NCBI GenBank assembly: GCA_903960915.1
Contig: CAJCCO010000007.1
Span: 1-32,958, forward strand
DNA: 32,958 nt
Reading direction: 5' to 3'
From: an uncultured beta proteobacterium
Lineage (GTDB): Bacteria; Pseudomonadota; Gammaproteobacteria; Burkholderiales; Burkholderiaceae_C
The notes beneath the pieces are model-generated. The model did no database searches and was not told the origin of the DNA. It saw only the letters and a program-made list of their open reading frames with translations. This document shows, piece by piece, positions 15,386 through 24,358 of this stretch (position 1 is the stretch's first letter; every line of letters starts with the position of its first letter). Position numbers and translations under genes: made by a program.

Positions 15386-18108
15386 GTCAACGCGAAGTCA
15401 ACAACATCGCAGGCCGCCTGAGCCTGCGCCCGCCGCAATCCGAGGCGCTGGCCAAGCTGGCCAGCGCCATTGATGCCAGCCCTGCCATGCTGCAGCCCAA
15501 CCGCGATGCGGCCGATGTGGCCGCCATTCTGGCCACGCTGAAGGCGCAGTTCCCCAAGTTGCAAGACTTTGAGCGCGAGTTCCCGTCGCTGTGCTTTGCG
15601 CTGGCCACGGGCGTGGGCAAGACGCGGCTGATGGGCGCGTTCATCAGCTACCTGTATGCGGCGCATGGCATTAAGCACTTTTTTGTGCTGGCCCCTAACC
15701 TGACGATTTACGACAAGCTGATTGCTGACTTCACGCCCAACACGCCTAAGTACGTGTTCAAGGGTGTGGCCGAGTTTGCGGCCTACCCGCCCGAGATCAT
15801 CACCGGCGACAACTACGAAGAGCGAGCCCAGGCGCTGGGCGATTTGTTATCGCCCGTGTCGATCAACATTTTTAACATTGCCAAAATTGCTTCCGAAGTG
15901 CGGGGCGGCAAGGCACCGCGTATCAAGCGTCTGAGCGAATATATTGGTCAGAGCTATTTTGACTATGTGGCAGGCCTGCCGGACCTGGTGCTGCTGATGG
16001 ATGAGTCGCACCGCTACCGTGCCAGTGCCGGAGTGCGGGCCATTAACGAGCTGCGCCCTTTGATAGGGCTGGAGCTGACCGCCACGCCGTTTGTAGAAAC
16101 CACCAAAGGGCCGGTGCCCTTCAAGAATGTGGTGATGGACTACCCGTTGGCCCGCGCAATGGAAGACGGCTTTGTCAAAGAACCCGCTGTGGTCACCCAG
16201 CGCAACTTTGACGCCAAAAGCATGCCCCCGGAAGAGGTGGAGCGCGTCAAGCTGCAAGATGGCGTGCGCATGCACGAGGCTACCAAAGTGGAGCTTAAAA
16301 CTTATGCCCGCACCAACGGGGTGAAAGAAGTCAAGCCCTTCATGCTGGTGATTGCGCGGGACACCACGCACGCCAGCGCGCTGCTGGCGCATTTGCAGTC
16401 TGAAGAATTTTTTGCCGGGCGCTACCGCAACAAGGTGATTCAGGTAGACAGCAGCAAGAGCGGCGCGGAAGAAGAAGAGATGGTGCGCAAGCTGCTGGCG
16501 GTGGAAAGTGTGGACGAGCCCACAGAAATTGTGATTCACGTCAACATGCTCAAAGAGGGCTGGGATGTGACCAACCTCTACACCATCGTGCCTCTGCGCG
16601 CGGCCAATGCCCGCACGCTGGTTGAGCAGTCGATTGGCCGGGGCTTGCGCCTGCCGTATGGCAAGCGCACCAAAAATGCAGCGGTAGACCGCCTCAACAT
16701 CATTGCGCATGACCGGTTTCAAGACATCATTGACGACGCCAACCGGGCCGACTCGCCCATCAAGCTCAAAACGCTGATTCTGGACGCGCCCGATGCGGGC
16801 AATGACCGCCTGCAAAGTCGAACGATTCAGCCCAATCTAGCGCAGACCTTGGGGTTGGGGCAAAACGGTGATGCATCCGACGTTGCGGATGCCGATGCAG
16901 CCCAGGTTGCGGCCGGTGGCGTGCCGCTGCCTGCGCCTATATTCACCACCGCGCAAGAACGGCAAGCAGCGCATGTGGTGATGGAGGTAATGGCCGAGTA
17001 CGAGCTGCGCACCACGGACGCACCCACGCGGCAGGCCTTTCTGACCCCCGCGTTGCAGGCCCGCATTGCCGAGGCCGTGCAAGAGCGACTACCGCCTGTG
17101 CAACTCAGTGTGCTAACTGGCGCTGACGCACCGCCGGAACTAGACTTGGCCGATGTGGTTCGCCGCACGGTGGACGTGGTGGTGAAGCAGACTATCGACA
17201 TTCCGCGCATTGCCGTGGTGCCCAAGGGTGTGGTCACCAGTGGCTTTAAGCCCTTTACGCTGGATGTGAAGGGCTTGCATTTGCAGCCCAAAGACCGTTC
17301 ACTGGTCGGCCAGGCGCTGCGCACACACGAGCAGTTCACGTATACCGCGCAGGCCGGGCGCGCCGAGCGGCGGCTGGAGGATTACATCGTCCATGCGCTG
17401 ATCGACTACGACGATATTGATTACATGGTTCACGCCAGCCTGCTGTACGACTTGGCAGGGCAAATGGTGGCGCATCTGCAAAGCTATCTGCCAGAAGCCA
17501 ATGAGGTGATCAATGTGCTGGACCTGGACCGGCAACTGATTGCCAAGAACATCCATGCGCAGATGATGGAGCACTTCTATGAATCGGCCACAGAATACGC
17601 CGTGGAAGTGCGGCGCGGCTTTACGACGCTGAAAGAGCCCACCTACACTGTGGGCGCTGGCCAGCCGCTGCGCGACTACCGCGACACAGTGAATGAGCCC
17701 AGCCGCATCAAGCAAATGGTGTTTGGGCATTTTTCACGCTGCCTGTACCCACAGCAAAAGTTTGACTCAGACACCGAACGCCGCTTTGCCGTGATTTTGG
17801 AGCGCGATGCGGACAAGTGGTTCAAGCCCGCCAAGGGGCAATTCCAGTTGTTTTACAAGCTGGGCGTGGAGCAGCCAGAGTACGTGCCTGACTTTGTAGC
17901 TGAAACGGCGCATTACAGGTTGATGGTTGAGACTAAAGCGCGCAACGAACTTGGTGCAGAAGAGGTCAAGGCGAAAGCTGATGCTGGTACCTTATGGTGT
18001 AGGCATGCTTCAGACCATGCTTACACCAAAGACGCTAAGCCCTGGAAGTATCTGTTGATTGCGCACGACTCGGTGACGGAAGACAAGAGATTGGTTGACT
18101 TTATGTGA
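15382..18108 (+). CDS. res: Type III restriction endonuclease subunit (Res)
   Basis: A 908-residue SF2 helicase-nuclease. Walker A ATGVGKT lies at residues 75-81, DESH at 207-210, TATP at 233-236 and motif VI as EQSIGRGLRLPYGKR (about 410-430). At the C-terminus VPDFVAETAHYRLMVETKA gives Asp837 and Glu850-x-Lys852, a PD-(D/E)XK nuclease site. All elements of an active Res appear intact. Together with Mod it forms the type III complex, which diffuses along DNA after ATP hydrolysis and cuts near unmethylated sites in head-to-head orientation. The start is GTG at 15382 with AAGGGAG about 6 nt upstream, overlapping the preceding small ORF. It is the last gene of the operon. Confidence 0.92.
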   Translation: MSQREVNNIAGRLSLRPPQSEALAKLASAIDASPAMLQPNRDAADVAAILATLKAQFPKLQDFEREFPSLCFALATGVGKTRLMGAFISYLYAAHGIKHFFVLAPNLTIYDKLIADFTPNTPKYVFKGVAEFAAYPPEIITGDNYEERAQALGDLLSPVSINIFNIAKIASEVRGGKAPRIKRLSEYIGQSYFDYVAGLPDLVLLMDESHRYRASAGVRAINELRPLIGLELTATPFVETTKGPVPFKNVVMDYPLARAMEDGFVKEPAVVTQRNFDAKSMPPEEVERVKLQDGVRMHEATKVELKTYARTNGVKEVKPFMLVIARDTTHASALLAHLQSEEFFAGRYRNKVIQVDSSKSGAEEEEMVRKLLAVESVDEPTEIVIHVNMLKEGWDVTNLYTIVPLRAANARTLVEQSIGRGLRLPYGKRTKNAAVDRLNIIAHDRFQDIIDDANRADSPIKLKTLILDAPDAGNDRLQSRTIQPNLAQTLGLGQNGDASDVADADAAQVAAGGVPLPAPIFTTAQERQAAHVVMEVMAEYELRTTDAPTRQAFLTPALQARIAEAVQERLPPVQLSVLTGADAPPELDLADVVRRTVDVVVKQTIDIPRIAVVPKGVVTSGFKPFTLDVKGLHLQPKDRSLVGQALRTHEQFTYTAQAGRAERRLEDYIVHALIDYDDIDYMVHASLLYDLAGQMVAHLQSYLPEANEVINVLDLDRQLIAKNIHAQMMEHFYESATEYAVEVRRGFTTLKEPTYTVGAGQPLRDYRDTVNEPSRIKQMVFGHFSRCLYPQQKFDSDTERRFAVILERDADKWFKPAKGQFQLFYKLGVEQPEYVPDFVAETAHYRLMVETKARNELGAEEVKAKADAGTLWCRHASDHAYTKDAKPWKYLLIAHDSVTEDKRLVDFM

Positions 18109-18302
18109 TTTGAAGAAATAGTTTGAGGGCGTTGCAAAGGTGATTTGCCCGGTTACACAGGACTTTTGAAGCAAAAAATTGGCGAGTGTCCACACAAATT
18201 AGCGCTTATAAATCAAGTGAATTCCTGCATTAAACATTCAATTGGAGATTCAGTATTCTTGAGGCGTACTCTTTATGCGGTTTCAAAGTGGGCGCATCTT
18301 TG
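18109..18302. other. Right edge of the defence island (non-coding)
   Basis: The gap between res and the tRNA fragment is AT-richer than the flanking chromosome. It contains a short hairpin (GCAAA-GGTGA-TTTGC, 18134-18148) with no T tract, so not a convincing terminator. I see no integrase remnant, no inverted terminal repeats and no direct repeat shared with the left edge. Confidence 0.4.
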
Positions 18303-18338
18303 ACTAATGAGTTGCTCTACCGACTGAGCTACACCGGC
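18303..18338 (-). pseudogene. 5' half of a tRNA gene (Thr-like), truncated at the anticodon loop
   Basis: Read on the minus strand from 18338, the sequence has a tRNA acceptor 5' strand (GCCGGTG), TA, a complete D arm (GCTC-AGTCGGTA-GAGC), A26, and the anticodon-stem 5' strand ACTCA followed by TT. Beyond this the expected complementary TGAGT strand, T arm and 3' acceptor strand (CACCGGC) are all absent in the next 80 bases. GCCGG-initial sequence with this D arm resembles beta-proteobacterial tRNA-Thr, but the isotype is uncertain without the 3' half. The break lies at about 18305, precisely at the defence-island side, so it probably marks a recombination or integration boundary. The fragment cannot be a functional tRNA. 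Confidence 0.7.
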
Positions 18339-18366
18339 AACTTGCAAATGTGAAACGGGGGGCCTT

Positions 18367-19371
18367 TTAAGCCTCCAGGTGGTAGCGGGTCACCCGGTCT
18401 ACTTCGTTTTTGGAGCCCAGCACCACGCTCACGCGCTCGTGGAGTTTGCCGGGCTCTATGTCCATGATGCGTTGTTTGCCGTTGGTGGCGGCGCCGCCGG
18501 CTTGCTCTATCAACCAGCTCATCGGGTTGGCTTCGTACATCAGGCGCAACTTGCCGGGTTTGCCGGGTTCGCGTTTGTCCCAGGGGTACATGAAGACGCC
18601 GCCACGGGTCAGGATGCGGTGCACATCGGCCACCATGCTGGCGATCCAGCGCATGTTGAAATTTTTGCCGCGTGGCCCGTCTGTGCCTTGCAGGCATTCG
18701 TCAATGTAGCGTTGCACAGGCGTGTCCCAGTGGCGCATATTGCTCATGTTGATAGCAAATTCTTGCGTATCTTCAGGCACCTGCACGTTCTCTTGCGTCA
18801 GGATGAAGGAGCCTTGCTCGCGGTCCAGGGTGAACATGGCCACGCCGTCACCCACGGTCAGTACCAGTGTGGTTTGCGGGCCGTACACGCAGTAGCCGGC
18901 GGCCACTTGTTTGTGTCCGGCTTGCAAGAAGTCTTGCTCGGACACGCCAGCGCCTTCGGGCTTGCGCAGCACGCTGAAGATGGTGCCAATGCTCACATTT
19001 ACATCAATGTTGCTGGAGCCGTCCAGGGGGTCAAACAGCAGCAGGTATTCGCCCTGGGGGTAACGGTTGGGCACCACATAAATGCCTTCCATTTCTTCGC
19101 TGGCCATGGCCGCCAGGTGACCGCCCCATTCGTTGGCCTCGATCAGCACTTCGTTGGCAATGATGTCGAGCTTCTTCTGCATCTCGCCTTGCACGTTCTC
19201 GGTCTCGGCGCCGCCCAGCACCCCACCCAGCGCACCTTTGTTGACGGCTTGGCTGATGCTTTTGCAGGCGCGCGCCACCACTTCAAGTAGCAAGCGCAGT
19301 TGCGAGGGAATATGGCCTTCAGAGCGTTGCTGCTCGACGAGGTAGCGGGTGAGAGAGATTTTTTGAGTCAT
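18367..19371 (-). CDS. fbp: Class I fructose-1,6-bisphosphatase
   Basis: Hydrolyses fructose-1,6-bisphosphate to fructose-6-phosphate, the irreversible step of gluconeogenesis (and of the Calvin cycle where present). The 334-residue protein has the metal-binding signature [20 protein letters not shown] and an upstream Glu-rich [20 protein letters not shown] segment, and ends with a Tyr/Arg-containing catalytic region ([35 protein letters not shown]), all typical of class I enzymes. The ATG at 19371 ([11 protein letters not shown]) is used because the longer frame would need a TTG at 19395 overlapping the pepN stop. It follows pepN by 20 bp in the same direction, so the two probably share a transcript. 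Confidence 0.96.
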   Translation of the reverse strand: MTQKISLTRYLVEQQRSEGHIPSQLRLLLEVVARACKSISQAVNKGALGGVLGGAETENVQGEMQKKLDIIANEVLIEANEWGGHLAAMASEEMEGIYVVPNRYPQGEYLLLFDPLDGSSNIDVNVSIGTIFSVLRKPEGAGVSEQDFLQAGHKQVAAGYCVYGPQTTLVLTVGDGVAMFTLDREQGSFILTQENVQVPEDTQEFAINMSNMRHWDTPVQRYIDECLQGTDGPRGKNFNMRWIASMVADVHRILTRGGVFMYPWDKREPGKPGKLRLMYEANPMSWLIEQAGGAATNGKQRIMDIEPGKLHERVSVVLGSKNEVDRVTRYHLEA

Positions 19372-19391
19372 GGCGTTCACTTTGGGTGGGG

Positions 19392-22127
19392 TCAATCAGC
19401 AAGTGCCCGACTCACGACTTCGCGCACGTCGTTGCTCAGGTCGGTCTTGGCGGCCACGCGGACGATGGCTTCGCGGGCGGCGCTGCGGTAGGGTTCGGCC
19501 AGTTTTTTCCAGCGGTCCAGGGCGCGGGCCAGGCGGGCGGCTACCTGTGGGTTGAAGCCGTCGAGTTCCATCACGCGCTCGCTCCAGAAGACGTAGCCTG
19601 CGGCGTCAGTCCGATGGAAGGCGCCTGGGTTGGCACTGCAGTAGCTGAAGATCAGGCTGCGCGCACGGTTCGGGTTTTTCAGGTGAAAGTCTGGGTGCGC
19701 CATGAGTTGGCGAACGGCTGGCAGCACTTGGCCGCCCCGGTCGCAGGCGCCGCTTTGCAGGGCAAACCATTTGTCCAACACCAATTCTTCGTTCTTGAAC
19801 TGGGTATGGAAGCGGGCCAGCGCGGGTGTGGCCAGTGCATGGCCGCTTCCCACCAAAGCGCTCAGGGCGTTGAAGCGGTCGGTCATGTTGTCGGCGTCCT
19901 TGACGCGTTGCAGGGCTTTGCCGGGCCAGACGGCATCGCCGCTGTGGCTGGCGTGAAGGCACAGCATGGCCAGGGCCAGGCCGGCCAGGGCGCGTCGGCC
20001 AGAAGAGACGGGGTCGGGGCGGTAAGCGCCGTTGTCTTTGTGGGTGTCAAACGCCCATTGCCAATCGGCTGCCAGCTCGCTGGCCAGTTGCGCGCGCATG
20101 GTTTCGCGCACGGCGTGAATGCGCTGCGGGTCGACCACGGCCAGTTGTTCTGCCAAATAGGTTTCAGAAGGCAGGGTCAGCACCAATTCCTTGAAAGCGG
20201 CGTCGAGCTGGGGGTCGCGCAGCAACTGGTGCATGGCTTGCAGGTAGGCCGCATTGAGCACCTGGGCGCCCGCAGGCTCGGCGCTGCTCTGAATGAAGGC
20301 CAGCGCACTGCGCAGTGCCAGACGTTGCCCGGCTTCCCAGCGGTTGAAGGCATCTTTGTCGTGCGCCAGCAGGGTCAACAGCTGGGCGTCGGTGTAGTCA
20401 ATGTCCAGCACCACCGGCGCCGAGAAGCCGCGCAGGATGGAAGGCACTGGTTCCGCGTCCACACCAGTGAAGGTGATGGACTCGGTGGCTTGTGTCATCA
20501 CGAACAGGTGGCTGTCGCTGCCGGTGCTGCTCGTGGTGCTGCTGTCTTGCACATGGGTGTGTAGGTGCAAGGGCAGGGCGGCACCGCTGGCGTCCAGCAG
20601 TCCTAGGCTGACCGGCACCACAAACGGTTCTTTCACGTCTTGGCCCGGCGTAGGTGCGCAGCTTTGTTTCAGGGTGAGGGTGTAGCTGCGCGCTGCCGCG
20701 TCAAACTGGCCGCTGGCCTGAATGTGGGGCGTGCCCGCCTGGCTGTACCAGCGCTTGAACTGGGGCAGCAGGCGCGCCAGGTCAGAGGCGGGGTTGGCGT
20801 CGGCAATGGCCTGGGCAAAGTCGTCGCAGGTCACGGCCTGGCCGTCATGGCGCGCAAAGTACAGCGTCATGCCTTGCTCGAAACCGGCACGACCCACCAG
20901 GGTCTGCATCATGCGCACCACTTCGGCCCCTTTTTCGTAAATGGTGACGGTGTAGAAGTTGTTGATCTCGATGTAGCTGTCAGGCCGCACCGGGTGCGCC
21001 ATGGGGCCGGCGTCCTCTGGGAACTGCGCAGTGCGCAGCACGCGCACGTCTTCAATGCGCTTGACGGCGCGCGCCGATGGTTCATGGCACAGGTCTTGAG
21101 AAAACTCCTGGTCTCTGAACACCGTCAGGCCTTCTTTCAAGGACAGCTGGAACCAGTCGCGGCAGGTGATGCGGTTGCCGGTCCAGTTGTGAAAATACTC
21201 GTGCCCCACCACGCTCTCAATGTTGGCGTAATCGGCATCGGTGGCGGTGGCCTGGTTGGCCAGCACGTACTTGGTGTTGAAGATGTTGAGGCCCTTGTTC
21301 TCCATGGCGCCCATGTTGAAGTCGCTGGTGGCCACAATCATGAAGCGCTCCAGGTCCAGCCCTAAGCCAAAGCGGGCTTCGTCCCACACCACCGAGGCCA
21401 TCAGCGAGTTCATGGCGTGTTCGGTTTTGTCCATGTCGCCGGGGCGCACGTACACCTGCAGCAAATGTTCTTTGCCGGCGCGCGAGTTAATGCGTTGTTC
21501 CCGGCACACCAACAGGCCCGCCACCAGCGCAAACAGGTAGGCTGGTTTTTTGTGCGGGTCTACCCAGGTGGCAAAGTGGCGACCTTCGTTGCCGGCGCCT
21601 TCCAGTGCGCCGCTGGCCACCAAGTTGCCGTTGGACAACAGCACGGGGTATTTGTCTTTTTCAGCCCGCAGCGTGACGGTAAAGCTGGCCATCACATCGG
21701 GGCGGTCCAGGTAGAACGTGATGCGGCGAAAGCCCTCGGCTTCGCACTGTGTGAAGAACGAACCCTGGCTCACGTACAGGCCGGTCAGGCTGGTGTTTTT
21801 GATGGGCGCGCAGGTGGTGAAAATTTCCAGTTCAAAGCTGCCTTCAAGCGGCAGGTTTTCCAGTACCAGCTGGTTGTTCTCCATCTTGAATGATGTGCCC
21901 TTGCCGTTCACCAGCACACGCGCCAGGTTCAGGTCTTCGCCATCCAGGCGCAGCGGCTCGGCCGCCACGTCTTGGTTGCGGCGCAGCGTCATCTGGTTGA
22001 GCACCCGGGTCTTGGCTGGGTCCAGGTCAAAGGTCAGGTTGACGGTGTCAATCCAGTAGGCGGGGGCGGCGTAGTCGGCGCGGCGGATGACGCGACCGGC
22101 GCCTTCACCATCAAGCATTTGAAACAT
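19392..22127 (-). CDS. pepN: Aminopeptidase N (M1 family)
   Basis: A 911-residue cytoplasmic zinc aminopeptidase that removes N-terminal residues from peptides in protein turnover. The exopeptidase motif [11 protein letters not shown] and the zinc motif [25 protein letters not shown] (HExxH-18-E) are both present and intact. The N-terminal beta-sandwich domain (about 1-200) and long helical C-terminal domain match bacterial PepN (E. coli 870 residues). The start [27 protein letters not shown] agrees with the family. It lies 72 bp after prfB and 20 bp before fbp, all on the minus strand. An imperfect hairpin (GTGTGC-loop-GCACAC, 22162-22176) sits in the upstream gap without a T tract. Confidence 0.97.
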   Translation of the reverse strand: MFQMLDGEGAGRVIRRADYAAPAYWIDTVNLTFDLDPAKTRVLNQMTLRRNQDVAAEPLRLDGEDLNLARVLVNGKGTSFKMENNQLVLENLPLEGSFELEIFTTCAPIKNTSLTGLYVSQGSFFTQCEAEGFRRITFYLDRPDVMASFTVTLRAEKDKYPVLLSNGNLVASGALEGAGNEGRHFATWVDPHKKPAYLFALVAGLLVCREQRINSRAGKEHLLQVYVRPGDMDKTEHAMNSLMASVVWDEARFGLGLDLERFMIVATSDFNMGAMENKGLNIFNTKYVLANQATATDADYANIESVVGHEYFHNWTGNRITCRDWFQLSLKEGLTVFRDQEFSQDLCHEPSARAVKRIEDVRVLRTAQFPEDAGPMAHPVRPDSYIEINNFYTVTIYEKGAEVVRMMQTLVGRAGFEQGMTLYFARHDGQAVTCDDFAQAIADANPASDLARLLPQFKRWYSQAGTPHIQASGQFDAAARSYTLTLKQSCAPTPGQDVKEPFVVPVSLGLLDASGAALPLHLHTHVQDSSTTSSTGSDSHLFVMTQATESITFTGVDAEPVPSILRGFSAPVVLDIDYTDAQLLTLLAHDKDAFNRWEAGQRLALRSALAFIQSSAEPAGAQVLNAAYLQAMHQLLRDPQLDAAFKELVLTLPSETYLAEQLAVVDPQRIHAVRETMRAQLASELAADWQWAFDTHKDNGAYRPDPVSSGRRALAGLALAMLCLHASHSGDAVWPGKALQRVKDADNMTDRFNALSALVGSGHALATPALARFHTQFKNEELVLDKWFALQSGACDRGGQVLPAVRQLMAHPDFHLKNPNRARSLIFSYCSANPGAFHRTDAAGYVFWSERVMELDGFNPQVAARLARALDRWKKLAEPYRSAAREAIVRVAAKTDLSNDVREVVSRALAD

Positions 22128-22199
22128 GCAGTTTCTCCAAAAATTTTCAATCCATTAAGACGTGTGCTTGGCACACACGTGCCAGCACAAGCCTTGCCA

Positions 22200-23304
22200 T
22201 CACACGCCCTGCTTGAGTGAAGCCTCGATGAAGGGGTCCAGGTCGCCGTCCAGCACCTTCTGCGTGGCCGAGGTTTCGTAGTTGGTGCGCAAGTCCTTGA
22301 TACGGCTGTTGTCCAGCACGTAGGAGCGAATTTGGTGGCCCCAGCCCACATCGGTCTTGGTGTCCTCGAGCTTTTGCTGGGCTTCTTGCTGCTTGCGCAA
22401 CTCGAAATCGTAGAGACGGCTGCGCAGGCGTTTCCAGGCCACGTCGCGGTTACCGTGTTGGCTGCGCCCGTCCTGGCACTGCACCACGATACCGGTGGGA
22501 ATGTGTGTCAAACGCACGGCCGAATCGGTTTTGTTGATGTGCTGACCGCCTGCGCCACTGGCACGGAAGGTGTCCACCCGCACGTCGGACGGGTTGATCT
22601 CAATTTCAATCGAGTCGTCAATCTCGGGGTAAACAAACACCGAGGCAAAACTGGTGTGGCGTCCGCCTGACGAGTCAAACGGGCTCTTGCGCACCAGGCG
22701 GTGCACGCCGGTTTCGGTGCGCAGCAGGCCAAAGGCGTATTCACCTTCAATCTTGATGGTGGCGCCCTTGATGCCGGCGGTATCGCCCGCTGTCTCGTCT
22801 TCAATGGTGGTTTTGAAACCCTTGCGCTCGGCGTAGCGCAGGTACTGGCGCAGCAACATGCTGGCCCAGTCGCAGGCTTCGGTGCCACCCGCGCCGGCCT
22901 GGATGTCGAGAAAGCAGGGCAGGGGGTCGGCCGGGTTGTTGAACATGCGGCGAAATTCCAGGCCCTGGATGATTTCTTTGAGTTTGGCGGTCTCGGCTTC
23001 GATGGTCTCCAGGCCGGCCTCGTCGCCGTCTTCCTTGCTCATCTCGAACAACTCGGTGTTGTCGGCCAGCTCACGCTCCAGGTTGGTCAGGGTCAGCACC
23101 ACGCCGTCCAGGGCTTTTTTCTCTTTGCCCAACTCCTGGGCGCGCTTGGGGTCGTTCCAGACGGAGGGGTCTTCCAGCGAGGCGTTGACGGTTCTCAGGC
23201 GTTCAGCTTTGGCATCGTAGTCAAAGATACCCCCGTAATTCGAGGGTACGCGCGGTCAGGTCAGTCAATGTGCTGCCAATGAGGTTGATGCGTTCTGCTT
23301 CCAT
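22200..23304 (-). CDS. prfB: Peptide chain release factor 2 (programmed +1 frameshift)
   Basis: RF2 recognises UAA and UGA stop codons and releases the finished peptide. The SPF stop-recognition motif ([11 protein letters not shown]) and the catalytic GGQ ([19 protein letters not shown]) are present. Translation starts at the ATG at 23304 ([20 protein letters not shown]), reads 27 codons to CTT, meets an in-frame TGA (23223-23221) and must slip +1 to GAC to continue, giving 367 residues. A plain ORF search would start only at 23132 and miss about 57 residues. This is the classic autoregulatory circuit: low RF2 increases frameshifting and so RF2 synthesis. The coordinates join both frames. Confidence 0.96.
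23220..23234 (-). promoter_or_regulatory. prfB programmed +1 frameshift site
   Basis: On the minus strand the sequence is GGGGGTATCTTTGAC: a purine-rich Shine-Dalgarno-like GGGGG three bases before the slippery CTT, followed by the in-frame TGA and C, the poor termination context. This matches the E. coli prfB frameshift element closely. Confidence 0.95.
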
Positions 23305-23430
23305 GATGCGGGTCCTGACGTGATCGGTTTGAAATAACCGGCTATTTTAGGTCCCGCCCAGGGTGTGTCCTGTCAGGTGCCGGGTTGCCAGCGCCGGGCT
23401 GGCTGGCCGCTTGGCTTGCTTTGCGCTGAA

Positions 23431-24333
23431 TCAGGCGATAAAGCGCTCAATCAGCGTGGCCAATTGCTCGGGCTGGTCGTGGTGCATCATGTGGCCGGCA
23501 TCGTTGATGACGGCAATTTCCACCTGGGTCACGTGTTGCAGGCGCTCGTGGTATTCCTGCAGCTTGAATTTCCCGTTCCACCACACGTCCAGGCTGTTGT
23601 CGGAGGCTTCCACGGCCAGCACCGGCATGCTAATTTTTTTGTAAATCTCCAGCACCTCGGGCAATTGGTACAGGTTGGCGTTGGTGATTTTGTGGGCGGC
23701 TTCGCCCAAAATAGTCCATTCCCCTTGCGCATTGGCCGCCGCCCAGTGCTGGGCCAGCCAGTTGGCCTTGTCCTGGCTCAGGCGCGGGTTGGTTTTCATC
23801 AGGCGGCGGGCCACGCCGTCGGCAGACTCGTAGGGCCGCAGGGCCAGTTCGCCCCGGTGCAGTTGTTTGAGTTCGTCCATCCAGCGGGCGTAGCGCTTGG
23901 GCGCCTGGTCGGGCGTGGTGGCGGGCATGCCAAAGCCTTCCAGGTTGACCAGGCGGCGAATGCGCTCGGGGCGCACCCCGGCGTACAGCATCACCACGTT
24001 GCCGCCCATGCTGTGGCCCACCAGGTTGACCTGGGTTTGCGGGGCGTAGTGGTCCAGTAAAAAGTCCAGGTCGGCCAGGTAGTCGGGAAACCAGAAGTTG
24101 TCTACCCCGCCAGAGTGGGTTTGGCCATAGCCGCGCCAGTCGGGGGCAATCACGTAGTGGTCGTGGCTGAGCGCGTCCACCACAAATTGGTAGCTGGCGG
24201 CCACGTCCATCCAGCCGTGCATCAGCACCAGCGGGGTTTTGTCGGCGCTGGGTGTGCCCCAGATCTGCACGTGGTAGCTGAGGTTGCGAATATTGACAAA
24301 TTCGCTTCGGGAGGGTCTTTTGACTTGGTACAT
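23431..24333 (-). CDS. Alpha/beta-fold hydrolase
   Basis: A 300-residue soluble alpha/beta hydrolase. The oxyanion-hole region LVLMHGWMDVAASY (about 35-48), the nucleophile elbow GHSMGG with Ser108, and the late GHMMHHDQPEQ with His281 are visible; the acid is probably the Asp in VEASDNSLDVWW. The substrate is not deducible: epoxide hydrolase, haloalkane dehalogenase or esterase-type members look alike here. The ATG at 24333 (MYQVKRPSRSEF) is chosen since it begins the conserved opening; ATGs at 24345 and 24360 are alternatives, the last overlapping the divergent synthetase start. No signal peptide is seen. Confidence 0.85.
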   Translation of the reverse strand: MYQVKRPSRSEFVNIRNLSYHVQIWGTPSADKTPLVLMHGWMDVAASYQFVVDALSHDHYVIAPDWRGYGQTHSGGVDNFWFPDYLADLDFLLDHYAPQTQVNLVGHSMGGNVVMLYAGVRPERIRRLVNLEGFGMPATTPDQAPKRYARWMDELKQLHRGELALRPYESADGVARRLMKTNPRLSQDKANWLAQHWAAANAQGEWTILGEAAHKITNANLYQLPEVLEIYKKISMPVLAVEASDNSLDVWWNGKFKLQEYHERLQHVTQVEIAVINDAGHMMHHDQPEQLATLIERFIA

Positions 24334-24358
24334 TTGCCCAATCATACGGAGACCGCTC

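Noticed and set aside
15847..16815. 322-codon minus-strand open frame inside res
   Set aside because: Antisense to the helicase core of Res; no motif and His/Gln-rich shadow composition.
18134..18148. Hairpin GCAAA-GGTGA-TTTGC after res
   Set aside because: Short stem, no following T run; not a convincing terminator or attachment site.
19386..20564. Long plus-strand open frame inside pepN
   Set aside because: Antisense to a well-conserved part of aminopeptidase N; low-complexity composition and no recognisable motif.
22162..22176. Hairpin GTGTGC-TTG-GCACAC between prfB and pepN
   Set aside because: No T tract follows on either strand, so a Rho-independent terminator is not supported; could be an operator but there is no further evidence.
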